Of a stretch of DNA of 64,000 bases, positions 1-7,482 are shown one piece after another; the stretch's first letter is position 1, and the number at the start of each line of letters is the position of its first letter. The position numbers and the translations under genes were made by a program. The stretch is from Bacteroides sp. 51 (GTDB lineage: Bacteria; Bacteroidota; Bacteroidia; Bacteroidales; Bacteroidaceae). Location of the stretch: assembly GCF_010500965.1 (NCBI RefSeq), contig NZ_QVMI01000006.1, positions 206,020 through 270,019 on the forward strand, in the 5' to 3' direction. The notes below the pieces were generated by a model. The model was not told the origin of the DNA, did no database searches, and saw nothing but the letters and a program-made list of their open reading frames with translations.

Positions 1-197
1 GCTTGCAAACAGGCGGCGGCAGAGACTACGGATAAGATAATGAGCATTACCTCAATGGGCGGAGAGGTGGGGCGCTCGTCAAATACAAAGGTCAGGACTA
101 GGAGGCCAAGACCTCCCATCAGGCCCAATCCTACGCCCCTCATCCGTGCTCCTACGAAGATGGCGGCAAGTACTACAAGTAATTCAATATAGAACAT
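1..197 (-). CDS. Anaerobic C4-dicarboxylate transporter DcuA/DcuB family, N-terminal fragment
   Basis: Reading the minus strand from the ATG at 197-195 gives about 65 residues that run off the left edge of the window. The peptide starts MFYIELLVVLAAIFVGAR and continues as a Gly/Leu-rich hydrophobic segment (GLGLMGGLGLLVLTFVF), which matches the first two membrane helices of Dcu antiporters. That family exchanges succinate for fumarate, malate or aspartate across the inner membrane during fumarate respiration. This physiology is known for Bacteroidales but is inferred here. No good promoter is visible on the minus strand between 198 and 260. The family call rests on the N-terminus only. Confidence 0.7.
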   Translation of the reverse strand, partial: MFYIELLVVLAAIFVGARMRGVGLGLMGGLGLLVLTFVFDERPTSPPIEVMLIILSVVSAAACLQ

Positions 198-390
198 TTA
201 TCTGCGGTTGTCTGGTATTTATTTCCATTAATAGAACAAATCTACTAAATTATGGTTTAACCGGAGTGTGAAAAGAAGGATTTGATTTAATTTGCCGGTG
301 AAGGGGAACATAAAAGGTACTTTGGTTGTTGAAAAGCATACCGAGATAGTTAACAGTAATTTTGTAGAAGTTTTTACTGTTGATAGGCGT

Positions 391-416
391 AACCCCGGCA
401 GCGTCCGGGGTTTTCT
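391..416 (+). terminator. GC-rich hairpin followed by a T-run
   Basis: AACCCCGG and CCGGGGTT form an 8-bp stem around a 6-base loop, followed by TTCTGT. It has the shape of an intrinsic terminator on the plus strand, yet no plus-strand gene precedes it. Just upstream, AACAGTAA (352-359) pairs with TTACTGTT (374-381), and a TAATTTTG box lies at 357-364. A very short transcript ending here is possible but unproven. Confidence 0.5.
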
Positions 417-443
417 GTATCTCTATATTTTTTGCTTCATCTT

Positions 444-475
444 TTTGTTGGAAAACAAATAAAACTATAAATTTG
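444..475 (+). promoter_or_regulatory. Bacteroidetes-type promoter of the tRNA-Thr gene
   Basis: TTTG at 444-447 and TAAATTTG at 468-475 are 20 bases apart, matching the phylum's -33 TTTG / -7 TAnnTTTG arrangement. The tRNA begins 12 bases after the -7 box. Confidence 0.7.
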
Positions 476-487
476 CATCACTTTATT

Positions 488-560
488 GCCGATATAGCTC
501 AGTTGGTAGAGCAACACATTCGTAACGTGTAGGTCGCCGGTTCGAGTCCGGCTATCGGCT
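488..560 (+). tRNA. tRNA-Thr (anticodon CGT)
   Basis: A 73-nt cloverleaf. The acceptor arms GCCGATA and TATCGGC pair fully and the discriminator base is T. The D-arm (GCTCAGTTGGTAGAGC) and T-arm (GCCGGTTCGAGTCCGGC) are canonical. The anticodon loop TTCGTAA places CGT at 521-523, which reads ACG (Thr). The base pair closing the anticodon loop is A-C. CCA is not encoded. Confidence 0.95.
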
Positions 561-577
561 CGTCTTATTAGTACAGA

Positions 578-625
578 GATTGGGATTGACGTTTTGACAA
601 AATGTTAATCCCAATCTTCTCTTTT
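578..625 (+). terminator. Terminator downstream of tRNA-Thr
   Basis: GATTGGGATT (578-587) pairs with AATCCCAATC (607-616), and the stem is followed by the pyrimidine-rich TTCTCTTTT. It sits 17 bases after the tRNA. Confidence 0.7.
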
Positions 626-1288
626 ATGATATTTACCAGCGGGTATAGGGGTGATGGGTTTAAACGGAAACGATGGACATCTGTGTTGGTTGGATTGATC
701 GGGATTTTGTGCTTTGGTGGTTAGATTGCTCTTGTTTTTGCTGATCTTCTTTCTTTGTGTCTCCCTTTTGAGTGATATTGTAATATTGAGTCAGTCTGAC
801 TTTTTATGTTTTTTCTTGCAGTCTGGTTAATTAGAACAACAATAAAGCGGATTTCGCGGGGAGAATTGGTTTAAATTGATGCCCAAATACACCTTTTTCT
901 TGTATGCTGATGTGTCATTGATCAGATGCCGGTAGCATTTTCTCCAAATGCTACCTGCATTTGCCTCACGAGAAAGTTTCATTTACCCAAAATACAACCG
1001 GCAACCGGACTGATTGGCTGTTTTTCGAAGGGTTTAACATGCTATTTGCATCGTTTTAGAAAAGTTGTGTGTTAGTGTATTTGCTGTATTCTATCTCTTT
1101 TAACTCAGATTCCTTCTTTTTGCTTTCTTTTTGCTTTTTCGGATTGTTGTGCCTGGGATGTTTGTTTTACATACCTTGTGGTGTTAACAGGCTGTCTTTT
1201 AGGAACAAAATACTTCTTTGAAGTGTTAAACTTATAGTACACCCCATAGATTGATGACTTTATTAACCAACATAATAACTTAAACTTT
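626..1288. other. Non-coding gap with one strong stem-loop
   Basis: I see no credible gene in this stretch. The long minus-strand ORF covering 1105-1926 lies mostly antisense to the SDR gene, and its tail has no family character. The only clear structure is the hairpin at 926-960. The DNA is T-rich on the plus strand. Confidence 0.6.
926..960. other. Strong isolated stem-loop
   Basis: GGTAGCATTT (931-940), loop TCTCC, AAATGCTACC (946-955) form a perfect 10-bp stem. It extends past one C/T mismatch by ATGC (926-929) and GCAT (957-960). No T-run follows, so it is not an ordinary terminator. Part of a small RNA, a protein site or a repeat remnant are all possible. Confidence 0.5.
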
Positions 1289-2049
1289 ATGACCATGAAA
1301 TTATTAAATGAAAAAGTGGCCATCGTTACCGGTGGCGGTTCGGGATTTGGACGGGCGATGTCAGAATTGTATGCCAAAGAAGGCGCAAAAGTAGTAGTGT
1401 CGGATATTTCAGAGAAGAGCGGTGAGGAAACCGTAGAGCTGATTAAAAAGCTGGTGGCGATGCCATTTTCGTAAGAGCCGATGTCGGCAAGCCGGAAGAC
1501 AACGAGAATCTGGTAAAAGAAGCCGTAAGGAAGTATGGAAAACTGGACATTGCTTTTAACAACGCCGGTATCGGAGGCGCTAATGCTCCCGTCGGCGAAT
1601 ACCCTATTGACGCATGGGACAAGGTGATTGATATCAATCTGTCGAGTGTATTTTACGGCATGCGTTATCAGATTCCGGAGATGCTTAAAACCGGTGGCGG
1701 CGCTATTGTAAACACGGCTTCCATCTTGGGGCAAGTCGGTTTCGGTGGCTCTTGCGCCTATGTTGCTGCTAAACATGGCGTTATCGGGCTGACGAAGAAC
1801 GTGGCGATTGAATACGGTCGCCTGGGTATCCGCGCCAATGCTGTTTGTCCGGGATTCGTGGAAACCAACCTGACGCATGGACTTATGGCCGACAGGGAGT
1901 GTTACGATTTCCTGGTAAAAAAGCATCCGATGGGACGCTTGGGGAAAGTAGAAGAAATTGTAGACCTTGTGTTGTGGCTCAGTAGCGATAAAGCATCGTT
2001 CTGTAATGGCAGTTACTTCACGGTCGACGGTGGTTACCTGGCTAAATAA
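1289..2049 (+). pseudogene. Short-chain dehydrogenase/reductase, split by a -1 frameshift
   Basis: The classical SDR fold is split between two frames. The first frame (1289-1474) has the NAD(P)-binding TGGGSGFG at residues 14-21. The second has FNNAGIGG, the catalytic Tyr and Lys of AYVAAK, and a typical C-terminal FTVDGGYLAK. Around 1445-1450 the sequence reads ATT plus A5 plus GCTGG. One more A would restore a continuous reading of about 254 residues through GGDAIFVRADVG, the usual family length. Everything else is intact, so this is a sequencing or assembly slip, a very recent mutation, or homopolymer slippage. The first ORF alone would be a 61-residue dead product. The substrate cannot be read from the sequence. 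The gene stands alone and has its own terminator at 2064. Confidence 0.8.
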
Positions 2050-2063
2050 AACGAATTGCTGCC

Positions 2064-2113
2064 AAAAGATGAGATGGTCTGAAAGAACTTTTAAGACAAT
2101 CTCATCTTTTTTT
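2064..2113 (+). terminator. Terminator after the SDR gene
   Basis: AAAAGATGAGAT (2064-2075) pairs with ATCTCATCTTTT (2099-2110). The stem is helped by inner GTCT/AGAC pairing and followed by a T-run. It lies just upstream of the next gene's -7 box. Confidence 0.8.
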
Positions 2114-2127
2114 ACAGACTAAACGCT

Positions 2128-2135
2128 TACCTTTG
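2128..2135 (+). promoter_or_regulatory. -7 box upstream of the His-rich/TonB operon
   Basis: TACCTTTG fits TAnnTTTG. It lies 26 bases before the GTG start at 2161, and no matching -33 TTTG is visible. A transcript starting near 2142 would have a leader of about 20 bases. Confidence 0.5.
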
Positions 2136-2160
2136 TGCCGGACTTTAGTGCAAAGTTAGT

Positions 2161-2511
2161 GTGAAAAGAAACCGGATACATAGAATTACGCTTGCCTGGT
2201 TACTGTCGGTGGTGTTTGCCATTCCGTACGTAGCCAAAACCATTCACATCTATGAAAGTGAGGGGTTGGGCGAGACTTGTTCACATTCCGAAAACCATCA
2301 CCATGCTCCCGGTCATGACTGTAACACTTGTTTCCTTTGCCACTTCACCTTTTCCACATTTATAGAAACCGAGAAGCTATCTCTCGATACTTCACCAACC
2401 ATTTATTATCATCCTGATTATATCCTGTACCAGGAAAAGGGGTATGCTATGGCAACCTCTTCCCATCACCTACGGGCACCCCCGGTGGCAAGGTGCCACT
2501 CCCGGGTTTAG
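2161..2511 (+). CDS. Small His/Cys-rich exported or membrane protein, first gene of a TonB operon
   Basis: A GTG-initiated protein of 116 residues. Residues about 10-27 are hydrophobic (ITLAWLLSVVFAIPYVAK), giving a signal or anchor segment. A compact ligand-rich stretch at about 40-61 follows: CSHSENHHHAPGHDCNTCFLC, with five His and four Cys, as expected of a metal-binding site. I do not recognise a named family with certainty; it resembles DUF2946-type proteins found beside metal-linked receptors. The last residues, VARCHSRV and the stop, are read from a dispersed repeat (2484-2511), so the native C-terminus may have been shorter or different. The TonB receptor starts 73 bases downstream, which suggests co-transcription and a role in metal sensing or uptake. 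The function is inferred from composition and neighbours. Confidence 0.6.
   Translation: MKRNRIHRITLAWLLSVVFAIPYVAKTIHIYESEGLGETCSHSENHHHAPGHDCNTCFLCHFTFSTFIETEKLSLDTSPTIYYHPDYILYQEKGYAMATSSHHLRAPPVARCHSRV
2484..2511 (+). repeat. Dispersed repeat supplying a C-terminal tail and stop (copy a)
   Basis: The segment carries GGTGGCAAGGTGCC followed by ACTCCCGGGTTTAG. Relatives lie at 5241-5270 (minus), 16085-16103 (partial), 23987-24013 (right part) and 52706-52751. Here it is read as VARCHSRV-stop. Confidence 0.7.
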
Positions 2512-2584
2512 CTGGCGCTGACCGTTGGTTCCATGCGGGTGGCATAAGTACCACCATCTTATTTATCTTTAAACAACTATCAAC

Positions 2585-4744
2585 ATGCATACCCGAATAC
2601 TTCCGGTTATGCTCTTGTTTGTATTTGTATTGCCCGTTGCAGGCCAGCAAGCCGATTCCATCCGGACGGTTACGCTGGAAAGTGTGACGGTTACCGCCGA
2701 TTCGTATAAAAAAGCGAGTAACCGTAACTCCGTCCTGTCGGTCGAAGTCGCCGAGAAAGACTTCCTCACCGAACATTTCACTGGCAATCTCATACAAGCC
2801 CTAGAGTATATTCCCGGAGTGCGTTCTATGGATATCGGTTCCGGATTCTCCAAACCGATGATCCGGGGCATGGGCTTCAACCGTATTGCTGTCACCGAAA
2901 ACGGAATCAAACAAGAGGGACAGCAATGGGGAAGCGACCATGGACTCGAAATAGACGCCTTTAACATCGAACGTGTCACCGTTCGCAAAGGTCCCTCATC
3001 CCTCCTTTACGGGAGCGATGCGATGGGCGGAGTGATCGAAATCACCTCTCCACCCGCACCCGCCGGGAACCAGTTCTTTGGCGAAGTCTCCCTGTTGGGC
3101 AAAACCGTAAACAATAGCCTGGGCGCCTCGCTTATGCTAGGCATAAAGAAAGACAACTGGTACACAAAGGTGCGCTACTCCGAGCAACACTTCGGAGATT
3201 ACCGCATCCCGGCGGATACCATCGTTTATCTTACCCAACGCATACCCGTATACGGCCGGCGACTAAAGAACACCGCCGGGTGGGAGAGGAACGTCAGCCT
3301 CTACACCGAGTACCGGAAGGGGAAATACTACTCCAACTATGCCATCAGTAACGCATACCAGAAGACCGGATTCTTCCCGGGAGCACACGGCATTCCCGAT
3401 ATCTCGCGCGTGCAGGACGATGGCGACCACCGGAACGTAGAATTCCCTTACAGCAAAGTGAACCATTTGAAGGTAACCACCAGGCAACAATACTCCTGGC
3501 ACAACCTCATTGGCTCCTGGGACCTGGGCTACCAGAATAACCACCGCGAAGAATGGAGCAAATTCCATACCCATTACGGCACGCAATCCCCGCCGGAGCA
3601 CAACCCCGATGAGGAACTTGATTTCGCATTAAACACCTTCAGCTCTTCCATGAAACTGAGGTTCATTCCCTCCACCACCTGGGAGCATACCGCCGGATGG
3701 GACATGCAGTTCCAACAAAACCGTATAGCGGGCTATTCTTTCCTGCTGCCCCGTTACGACAGGTTCACCACCGGCTTCTTTGCCCTGTCCACCTGGCGTC
3801 CGTCCCCGCAACTATCCGTTAGTGGCGGACTGCGTTACGATCTGGGCTCGGTCGACATCTCGGCGTATACCGACCCTTACCTCGAAACCTATCTGCAAGG
3901 TATGGGATACGATGATGAACTGATCCAGCAGTATAAATGGCGAAGCTATCCCGTAGATCGTGACTTTGGCGACTTTTCCGGTTCGCTGGGCATATCGTGG
4001 AATCCCGCAGGTGCTCATTGGGTGAAAGCCAACATCGGGCACAGTTTCCGCCTGCCCGGAGCCAACGAACTGGCTGCCAACGGTGTACATCATGGAACCT
4101 TCCGGCACGAACAGGGCGACCCATCGCTCTCCTCCGAGCGCGGTTGGCAGTTGGATGCATCCTATATATATGATACAAAAGGCTTCTCCCTATCCGCCAC
4201 CACCTTCTTTAGTTGGTTCAATAACTACATCTACCTAAAACCAACCGGAGAGTGGTCCGTACTTCCACATGCCGGACAAATCTACCGGTACACCGGAGCC
4301 GAGGCCATCTTCGCGGGAGCCGAACTCTCATTTGATGTCGATTTCCTTAACCATTTCAACTATGCGTTTATGGGCGAATATGTCTATACCCACAACCAGG
4401 ACGAAAGTACGCCGTTAGCCTTTTCGCCTCCGGCATCCATGCGCAATACATTAACGTGGAAAGGAAAGAAGTCGCAGGTATTTGCCGAATTGCAAAGCAT
4501 CGCCAAACAAACAAGAGTGGCTAAGAATGAAAGTGTTACTGACGGTGCTAACCTTGTTAACTTAGGCGGCAGCCTCAACCTGCCCCTAGGTGGGTTGAAC
4601 GTAGATATCACCCTCTCTTTGCGCAATTTATTCGATACCAAATACTATAATCACCTAAGTTTCTACCGGAAAGTCGAAATCCCGGAACCCGGCCGGAACA
4701 TACAATTATTAATAAAAATACCCTTTAATACTCCATTAAAATGA
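2585..4744 (+). CDS. TonB-dependent outer-membrane receptor, probably for a metal or metal chelate
   Basis: 719 residues with a signal peptide (MHTRILPVMLLFVFVLPVAG). A plug domain spans about 45-165, including the typical ERVTVRKGPSSLLYGSDAMGG, and a beta-barrel ends in LLIKIPFNTPLK. It lacks the N-terminal carboxypeptidase-like domain of SusC proteins, so it belongs to the siderophore/metal class rather than the glycan class. It transports a substrate across the outer membrane using TonB-ExbBD energy. The gene upstream is His/Cys-rich. The gene downstream overlaps by ATGA and encodes a lipoprotein with a His-rich C-terminus. That arrangement suggests zinc, copper or iron uptake. The exact metal cannot be read from the sequence. 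Confidence 0.85.
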   Translation: MHTRILPVMLLFVFVLPVAGQQADSIRTVTLESVTVTADSYKKASNRNSVLSVEVAEKDFLTEHFTGNLIQALEYIPGVRSMDIGSGFSKPMIRGMGFNRIAVTENGIKQEGQQWGSDHGLEIDAFNIERVTVRKGPSSLLYGSDAMGGVIEITSPPAPAGNQFFGEVSLLGKTVNNSLGASLMLGIKKDNWYTKVRYSEQHFGDYRIPADTIVYLTQRIPVYGRRLKNTAGWERNVSLYTEYRKGKYYSNYAISNAYQKTGFFPGAHGIPDISRVQDDGDHRNVEFPYSKVNHLKVTTRQQYSWHNLIGSWDLGYQNNHREEWSKFHTHYGTQSPPEHNPDEELDFALNTFSSSMKLRFIPSTTWEHTAGWDMQFQQNRIAGYSFLLPRYDRFTTGFFALSTWRPSPQLSVSGGLRYDLGSVDISAYTDPYLETYLQGMGYDDELIQQYKWRSYPVDRDFGDFSGSLGISWNPAGAHWVKANIGHSFRLPGANELAANGVHHGTFRHEQGDPSLSSERGWQLDASYIYDTKGFSLSATTFFSWFNNYIYLKPTGEWSVLPHAGQIYRYTGAEAIFAGAELSFDVDFLNHFNYAFMGEYVYTHNQDESTPLAFSPPASMRNTLTWKGKKSQVFAELQSIAKQTRVAKNESVTDGANLVNLGGSLNLPLGGLNVDITLSLRNLFDTKYYNHLSFYRKVEIPEPGRNIQLLIKIPFNTPLK

Positions 4745-5214
4745 AAACAAAAAGCAATATTCAGTTCTTATTTGTCCTAAGTTTAATAACCATCCTATCC
4801 GTTTTTACAGCTTGTAGCGATGATGATGGCGATACAACTCCACCCGTAATCCAACTCAATAAACCCGCCGAAAGTGCAAAGCTGCTCATCGGAAGCACCA
4901 TTTGCCTGGACATGGAACTATCAGATGATGAAATGCTATCATCCTATAAAGTAGAGATACACAACAACTTTGATGGTCATGAACATACCCGGGCAGAAGA
5001 CGGTACTACACCCTTCCAATTCCAGAAATCCTGGAGCGTAGCCGATCAGAAGAACGCTAAGATCCATCAGCACGAAATCGAAATCCCCGAAGGAGCAACT
5101 CCCGGAAATTACCACCTGATGGTGTACTGCACGGACCTGGCAGGAAATGAATCGTACGTAGCCCGCAATATTGTATTAAGCCATGATGGTGAGGGACATG
5201 AGCATGAAGAATAG
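4741..5214 (+). CDS. DUF4625-type lipoprotein with His-rich C-terminus
   Basis: 157 residues. The N-terminus is a lipoprotein signal (LSLITILSVFTAC, lipobox FTAC) followed by the acidic SDDDGDTTPP, typical of exported Bacteroidetes lipoproteins. The body is a single beta-sandwich-like domain of the DUF4625 kind (PVIQLNKP, then MELSDDEMLSSYKVEIH). Histidines recur in NNFDGHEHTR, in KIHQHEIE and at the end (HDGEGHEHEE), consistent with metal capture. The start overlaps the TonB receptor stop by ATGA, so the two are translationally coupled. The likely role is a surface or periplasmic partner of the receptor. Confidence 0.75.
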   Translation: MKTKSNIQFLFVLSLITILSVFTACSDDDGDTTPPVIQLNKPAESAKLLIGSTICLDMELSDDEMLSSYKVEIHNNFDGHEHTRAEDGTTPFQFQKSWSVADQKNAKIHQHEIEIPEGATPGNYHLMVYCTDLAGNESYVARNIVLSHDGEGHEHEE

Positions 5215-5240
5215 GTAACATTCTCTATTGATCTGCATAG

Positions 5241-5270
5241 AAACCTGGCAGCGGCACCTTGCCGCCTGCC
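5241..5270 (-). repeat. Dispersed repeat downstream of the metal operon (copy b)
   Basis: In reverse complement it reads GGCAGGCGGCAAGGTGCC then GCTGCCAGGTTT, the same core as copies a and d. It starts 26 bases after the DUF4625 stop and does not enter the coding region. Confidence 0.7.
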
Positions 5271-5328
5271 AGTGATATTTTACATGCTTTCGGTTGTTTT
5301 ATCTATCTTTTATAACCGGATGTTAGCC

Positions 5329-5336
5329 TACTTTTG
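5329..5336 (+). promoter_or_regulatory. -7 box of the GH97 gene
   Basis: TACTTTTG matches TAnnTTTG 29 bases before the ATG at 5366. The -33 region is T-rich without an exact TTTG. Confidence 0.45.
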
Positions 5337-5365
5337 TAGCACTAACTAACTCCAAATAAAATATC

Positions 5366-7351
5366 ATGTTAACTCCAATGTCTTACTTCTCAAAACTCCT
5401 GATAGGCGCCTTTAGCCTATGCCTTGTTTTTCTAACATCTTGTAATCCTGCGGAACGCGAAGTACAAATCACCTCTCCCGACTCTCAACTACAAATGACG
5501 GTACAACTGCAAGACTCCTTGCTGTACAGTGTTTCCTACAAAGGAAAAGAAATAGTGCAGCCCTCTTTTATTTGTATGAACCTTACCGGACAAACCCTAG
5601 GCGTATCCCCTAAAATAAAGAAGATACAAAAGAACACCGTCAATGAAACCATCACCCCATTGTATGGTAAGTTCGCTACCCTGCAAGATCACTACAACGA
5701 AACTATCCTCACCTTTGAGGACGGCTACTCTTTAATCCTTAGAGCATACAACGAAGGCTTAGCCTATCGCTTTGTAACCGATCTGGAAGGCGAAGTCATC
5801 GTTGAAAATGAACTGATGCAAGTAAACCTAACCGGCAATCCCGCCGCACAATACCCCGAAACCAACAACTGGACATCATGGGAGTTGGCCTATGCCGAAT
5901 ACGAAACCGTATCCGCTATTGACAAAGACAAAAAAGCCATTACCCCTGTACTTTTCTCCTATCCCGATAACACAAAGCTGGTTGTGGCCGAGGCCGATGT
6001 ACTCAGTTATCCCGGCATGTATCTGGTTAAAGGCGATGCCGGATTCCATAGCGCCTACGCACAATACCCCGACAGTACAGCCCTGGGTAGCTGGGGATTT
6101 GTTTCCGTTGTTCAACGCACCCGGGACTATATCGCCAAAACCGAAGGCAAACGGAACTACCCCTGGCGCGTATTCATCCTTACCGATGATGATAAAACCC
6201 TCCTGACCAACGAGATCATCTACAAACTCTCCGAACCGCAACGCATTCAAAATACCTCATGGATCAAACCCGGCAAAGCCGTTTGGGAGTGGTGGCACGA
6301 TGCCATGCTGCCCGGGGCAAATATCCCTTCCGGTATGGGCAATCGCAATACCGCCCTATACAAATTCTATATCGATTTTGCCGCCGAAACCCAAATGGAA
6401 TACCTGATGATTGATGCCGGATGGTCGGACATCTTCGATCTGTCTAAAATAAACCCTAAAGTCGATGTACAAGAAATTATCCGTTACGGGAAGTCCAAAA
6501 ACGTAGATGTATTCCTTTGGTGTGTCGCTATGGCGCTGACCGAAGAAACAGTGGATAAATACATGAATATGATACATGAATGGGGAGCCGTGGGACTAAA
6601 AGTCGACTTCTTTGACCGCGACGATCAACTCACCATGGATTGGTACGAAATGATTGCCGAAAAGGCAGCAAAATACGAATTAATGATCAACTTCCATGGC
6701 TGTAGCAAACCCACAGGTATGCAGCGTGCTTATCCCAATATACTTAACTATGAAGCTGTGCGTGGCGCCGAGTGCTCGAAGTGGGACTTTACGGCTAATC
6801 CTAAACATCATTTAATCTTCCCATTTACCCGGATGTTGGGTGGGGCACTCGACTACACACCAGGTTCCATGCGCAATGCTACCCAGGAAGCGTTTAAACC
6901 CGTCGATCCGGGATTGCCCTCAACCCAGGGAACCCGTTGCCATGAACTGGCCATGTATGTCATCTATGACCAATACTTCGCCATGCTTTGCGACTCTCCG
7001 ATGGAGTACCGCAAGTATCCCGATATTATGAAATTCCTGTCGGAAGTACCCGTTACCTTCGATGATACCAAAGCCCTTGATGCCAAAGTCGGTGAATATG
7101 CCCTAATGGCAAAACGGAAAGGAGATAAATGGTATGTAGGCGGAATGACCAACTGGGATGCAAGAACAATCGAAGTAGATTTTGACTTTCTATCGCCGGG
7201 AGTGGAGTATCAGGCTACAATAATAAAGGATGCTCCTCAATCCAGTGAGGAACCTACACAATACATCTGTGAGGATATAACAGTGACAAGTGCCACAAAA
7301 CTTCAAGTAGATATGGCTAAAGGTGGCGGGTTTGTGATTAGTTTGAAATAA
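5366..7351 (+). CDS. Glycoside hydrolase family 97 lipoprotein (alpha-galactosidase/alpha-glucosidase type)
   Basis: 661 residues. The lipoprotein signal is FSLCLVFLTSC. An N-terminal beta-super-sandwich domain spans about 30-290. The catalytic TIM barrel starts near WEWWHDAMLPGA and YLMIDAGWSD. A C-terminal beta domain follows. GLKVDFFDRDD places Asp414 where retaining GH97 enzymes have their nucleophile, and NYEAVRGAE supplies the probable acid/base Glu. GH97 contains both inverting alpha-glucosidases (SusB) and retaining alpha-galactosidases; this Asp points to the retaining type, which is an inference. The lipid anchor suggests the periplasmic or outer leaflet. It converges with the DUF2264 gene and has no SusCD pair beside it. 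An alternative Met lies at residue 5. Confidence 0.85.
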   Translation: MLTPMSYFSKLLIGAFSLCLVFLTSCNPAEREVQITSPDSQLQMTVQLQDSLLYSVSYKGKEIVQPSFICMNLTGQTLGVSPKIKKIQKNTVNETITPLYGKFATLQDHYNETILTFEDGYSLILRAYNEGLAYRFVTDLEGEVIVENELMQVNLTGNPAAQYPETNNWTSWELAYAEYETVSAIDKDKKAITPVLFSYPDNTKLVVAEADVLSYPGMYLVKGDAGFHSAYAQYPDSTALGSWGFVSVVQRTRDYIAKTEGKRNYPWRVFILTDDDKTLLTNEIIYKLSEPQRIQNTSWIKPGKAVWEWWHDAMLPGANIPSGMGNRNTALYKFYIDFAAETQMEYLMIDAGWSDIFDLSKINPKVDVQEIIRYGKSKNVDVFLWCVAMALTEETVDKYMNMIHEWGAVGLKVDFFDRDDQLTMDWYEMIAEKAAKYELMINFHGCSKPTGMQRAYPNILNYEAVRGAECSKWDFTANPKHHLIFPFTRMLGGALDYTPGSMRNATQEAFKPVDPGLPSTQGTRCHELAMYVIYDQYFAMLCDSPMEYRKYPDIMKFLSEVPVTFDDTKALDAKVGEYALMAKRKGDKWYVGGMTNWDARTIEVDFDFLSPGVEYQATIIKDAPQSSEEPTQYICEDITVTSATKLQVDMAKGGGFVISLK

Positions 7352-7360
7352 ACTTTAGAT

Positions 7361-7472
7361 CCACATGTTGTAGGGGCAGACCTTGTGTCTGTCCTCACGC
7401 CGCAGGTGTATCATTAATGTTTCACTATTCAGCGTCAAGGGCAGACACAAGGCCTGCCCCTACATCATGTGG
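7361..7472. repeat. Large inverted-repeat element between convergent glycosidase genes
   Basis: Arms of about 36 bases (7361-7395 and 7437-7472) are nearly complementary. Each includes CCACATG, GTAGGGGCAG and CCTTGTGTCTG. A 41-base centre separates them. The right arm ends 11 bases before the DUF2264 stop. A hairpin this size would stop transcription from either side. It resembles the TGTAGGGGC-type intergenic palindromes, as does the one at 60503. Confidence 0.8.
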
Positions 7473-7482
7473 TGTTTCTTCT

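Noticed and set aside
1105-1926. 273-residue minus-strand ORF
   Set aside because: Mostly antisense to the conserved SDR and without family character; its low-complexity end lies in non-coding DNA.
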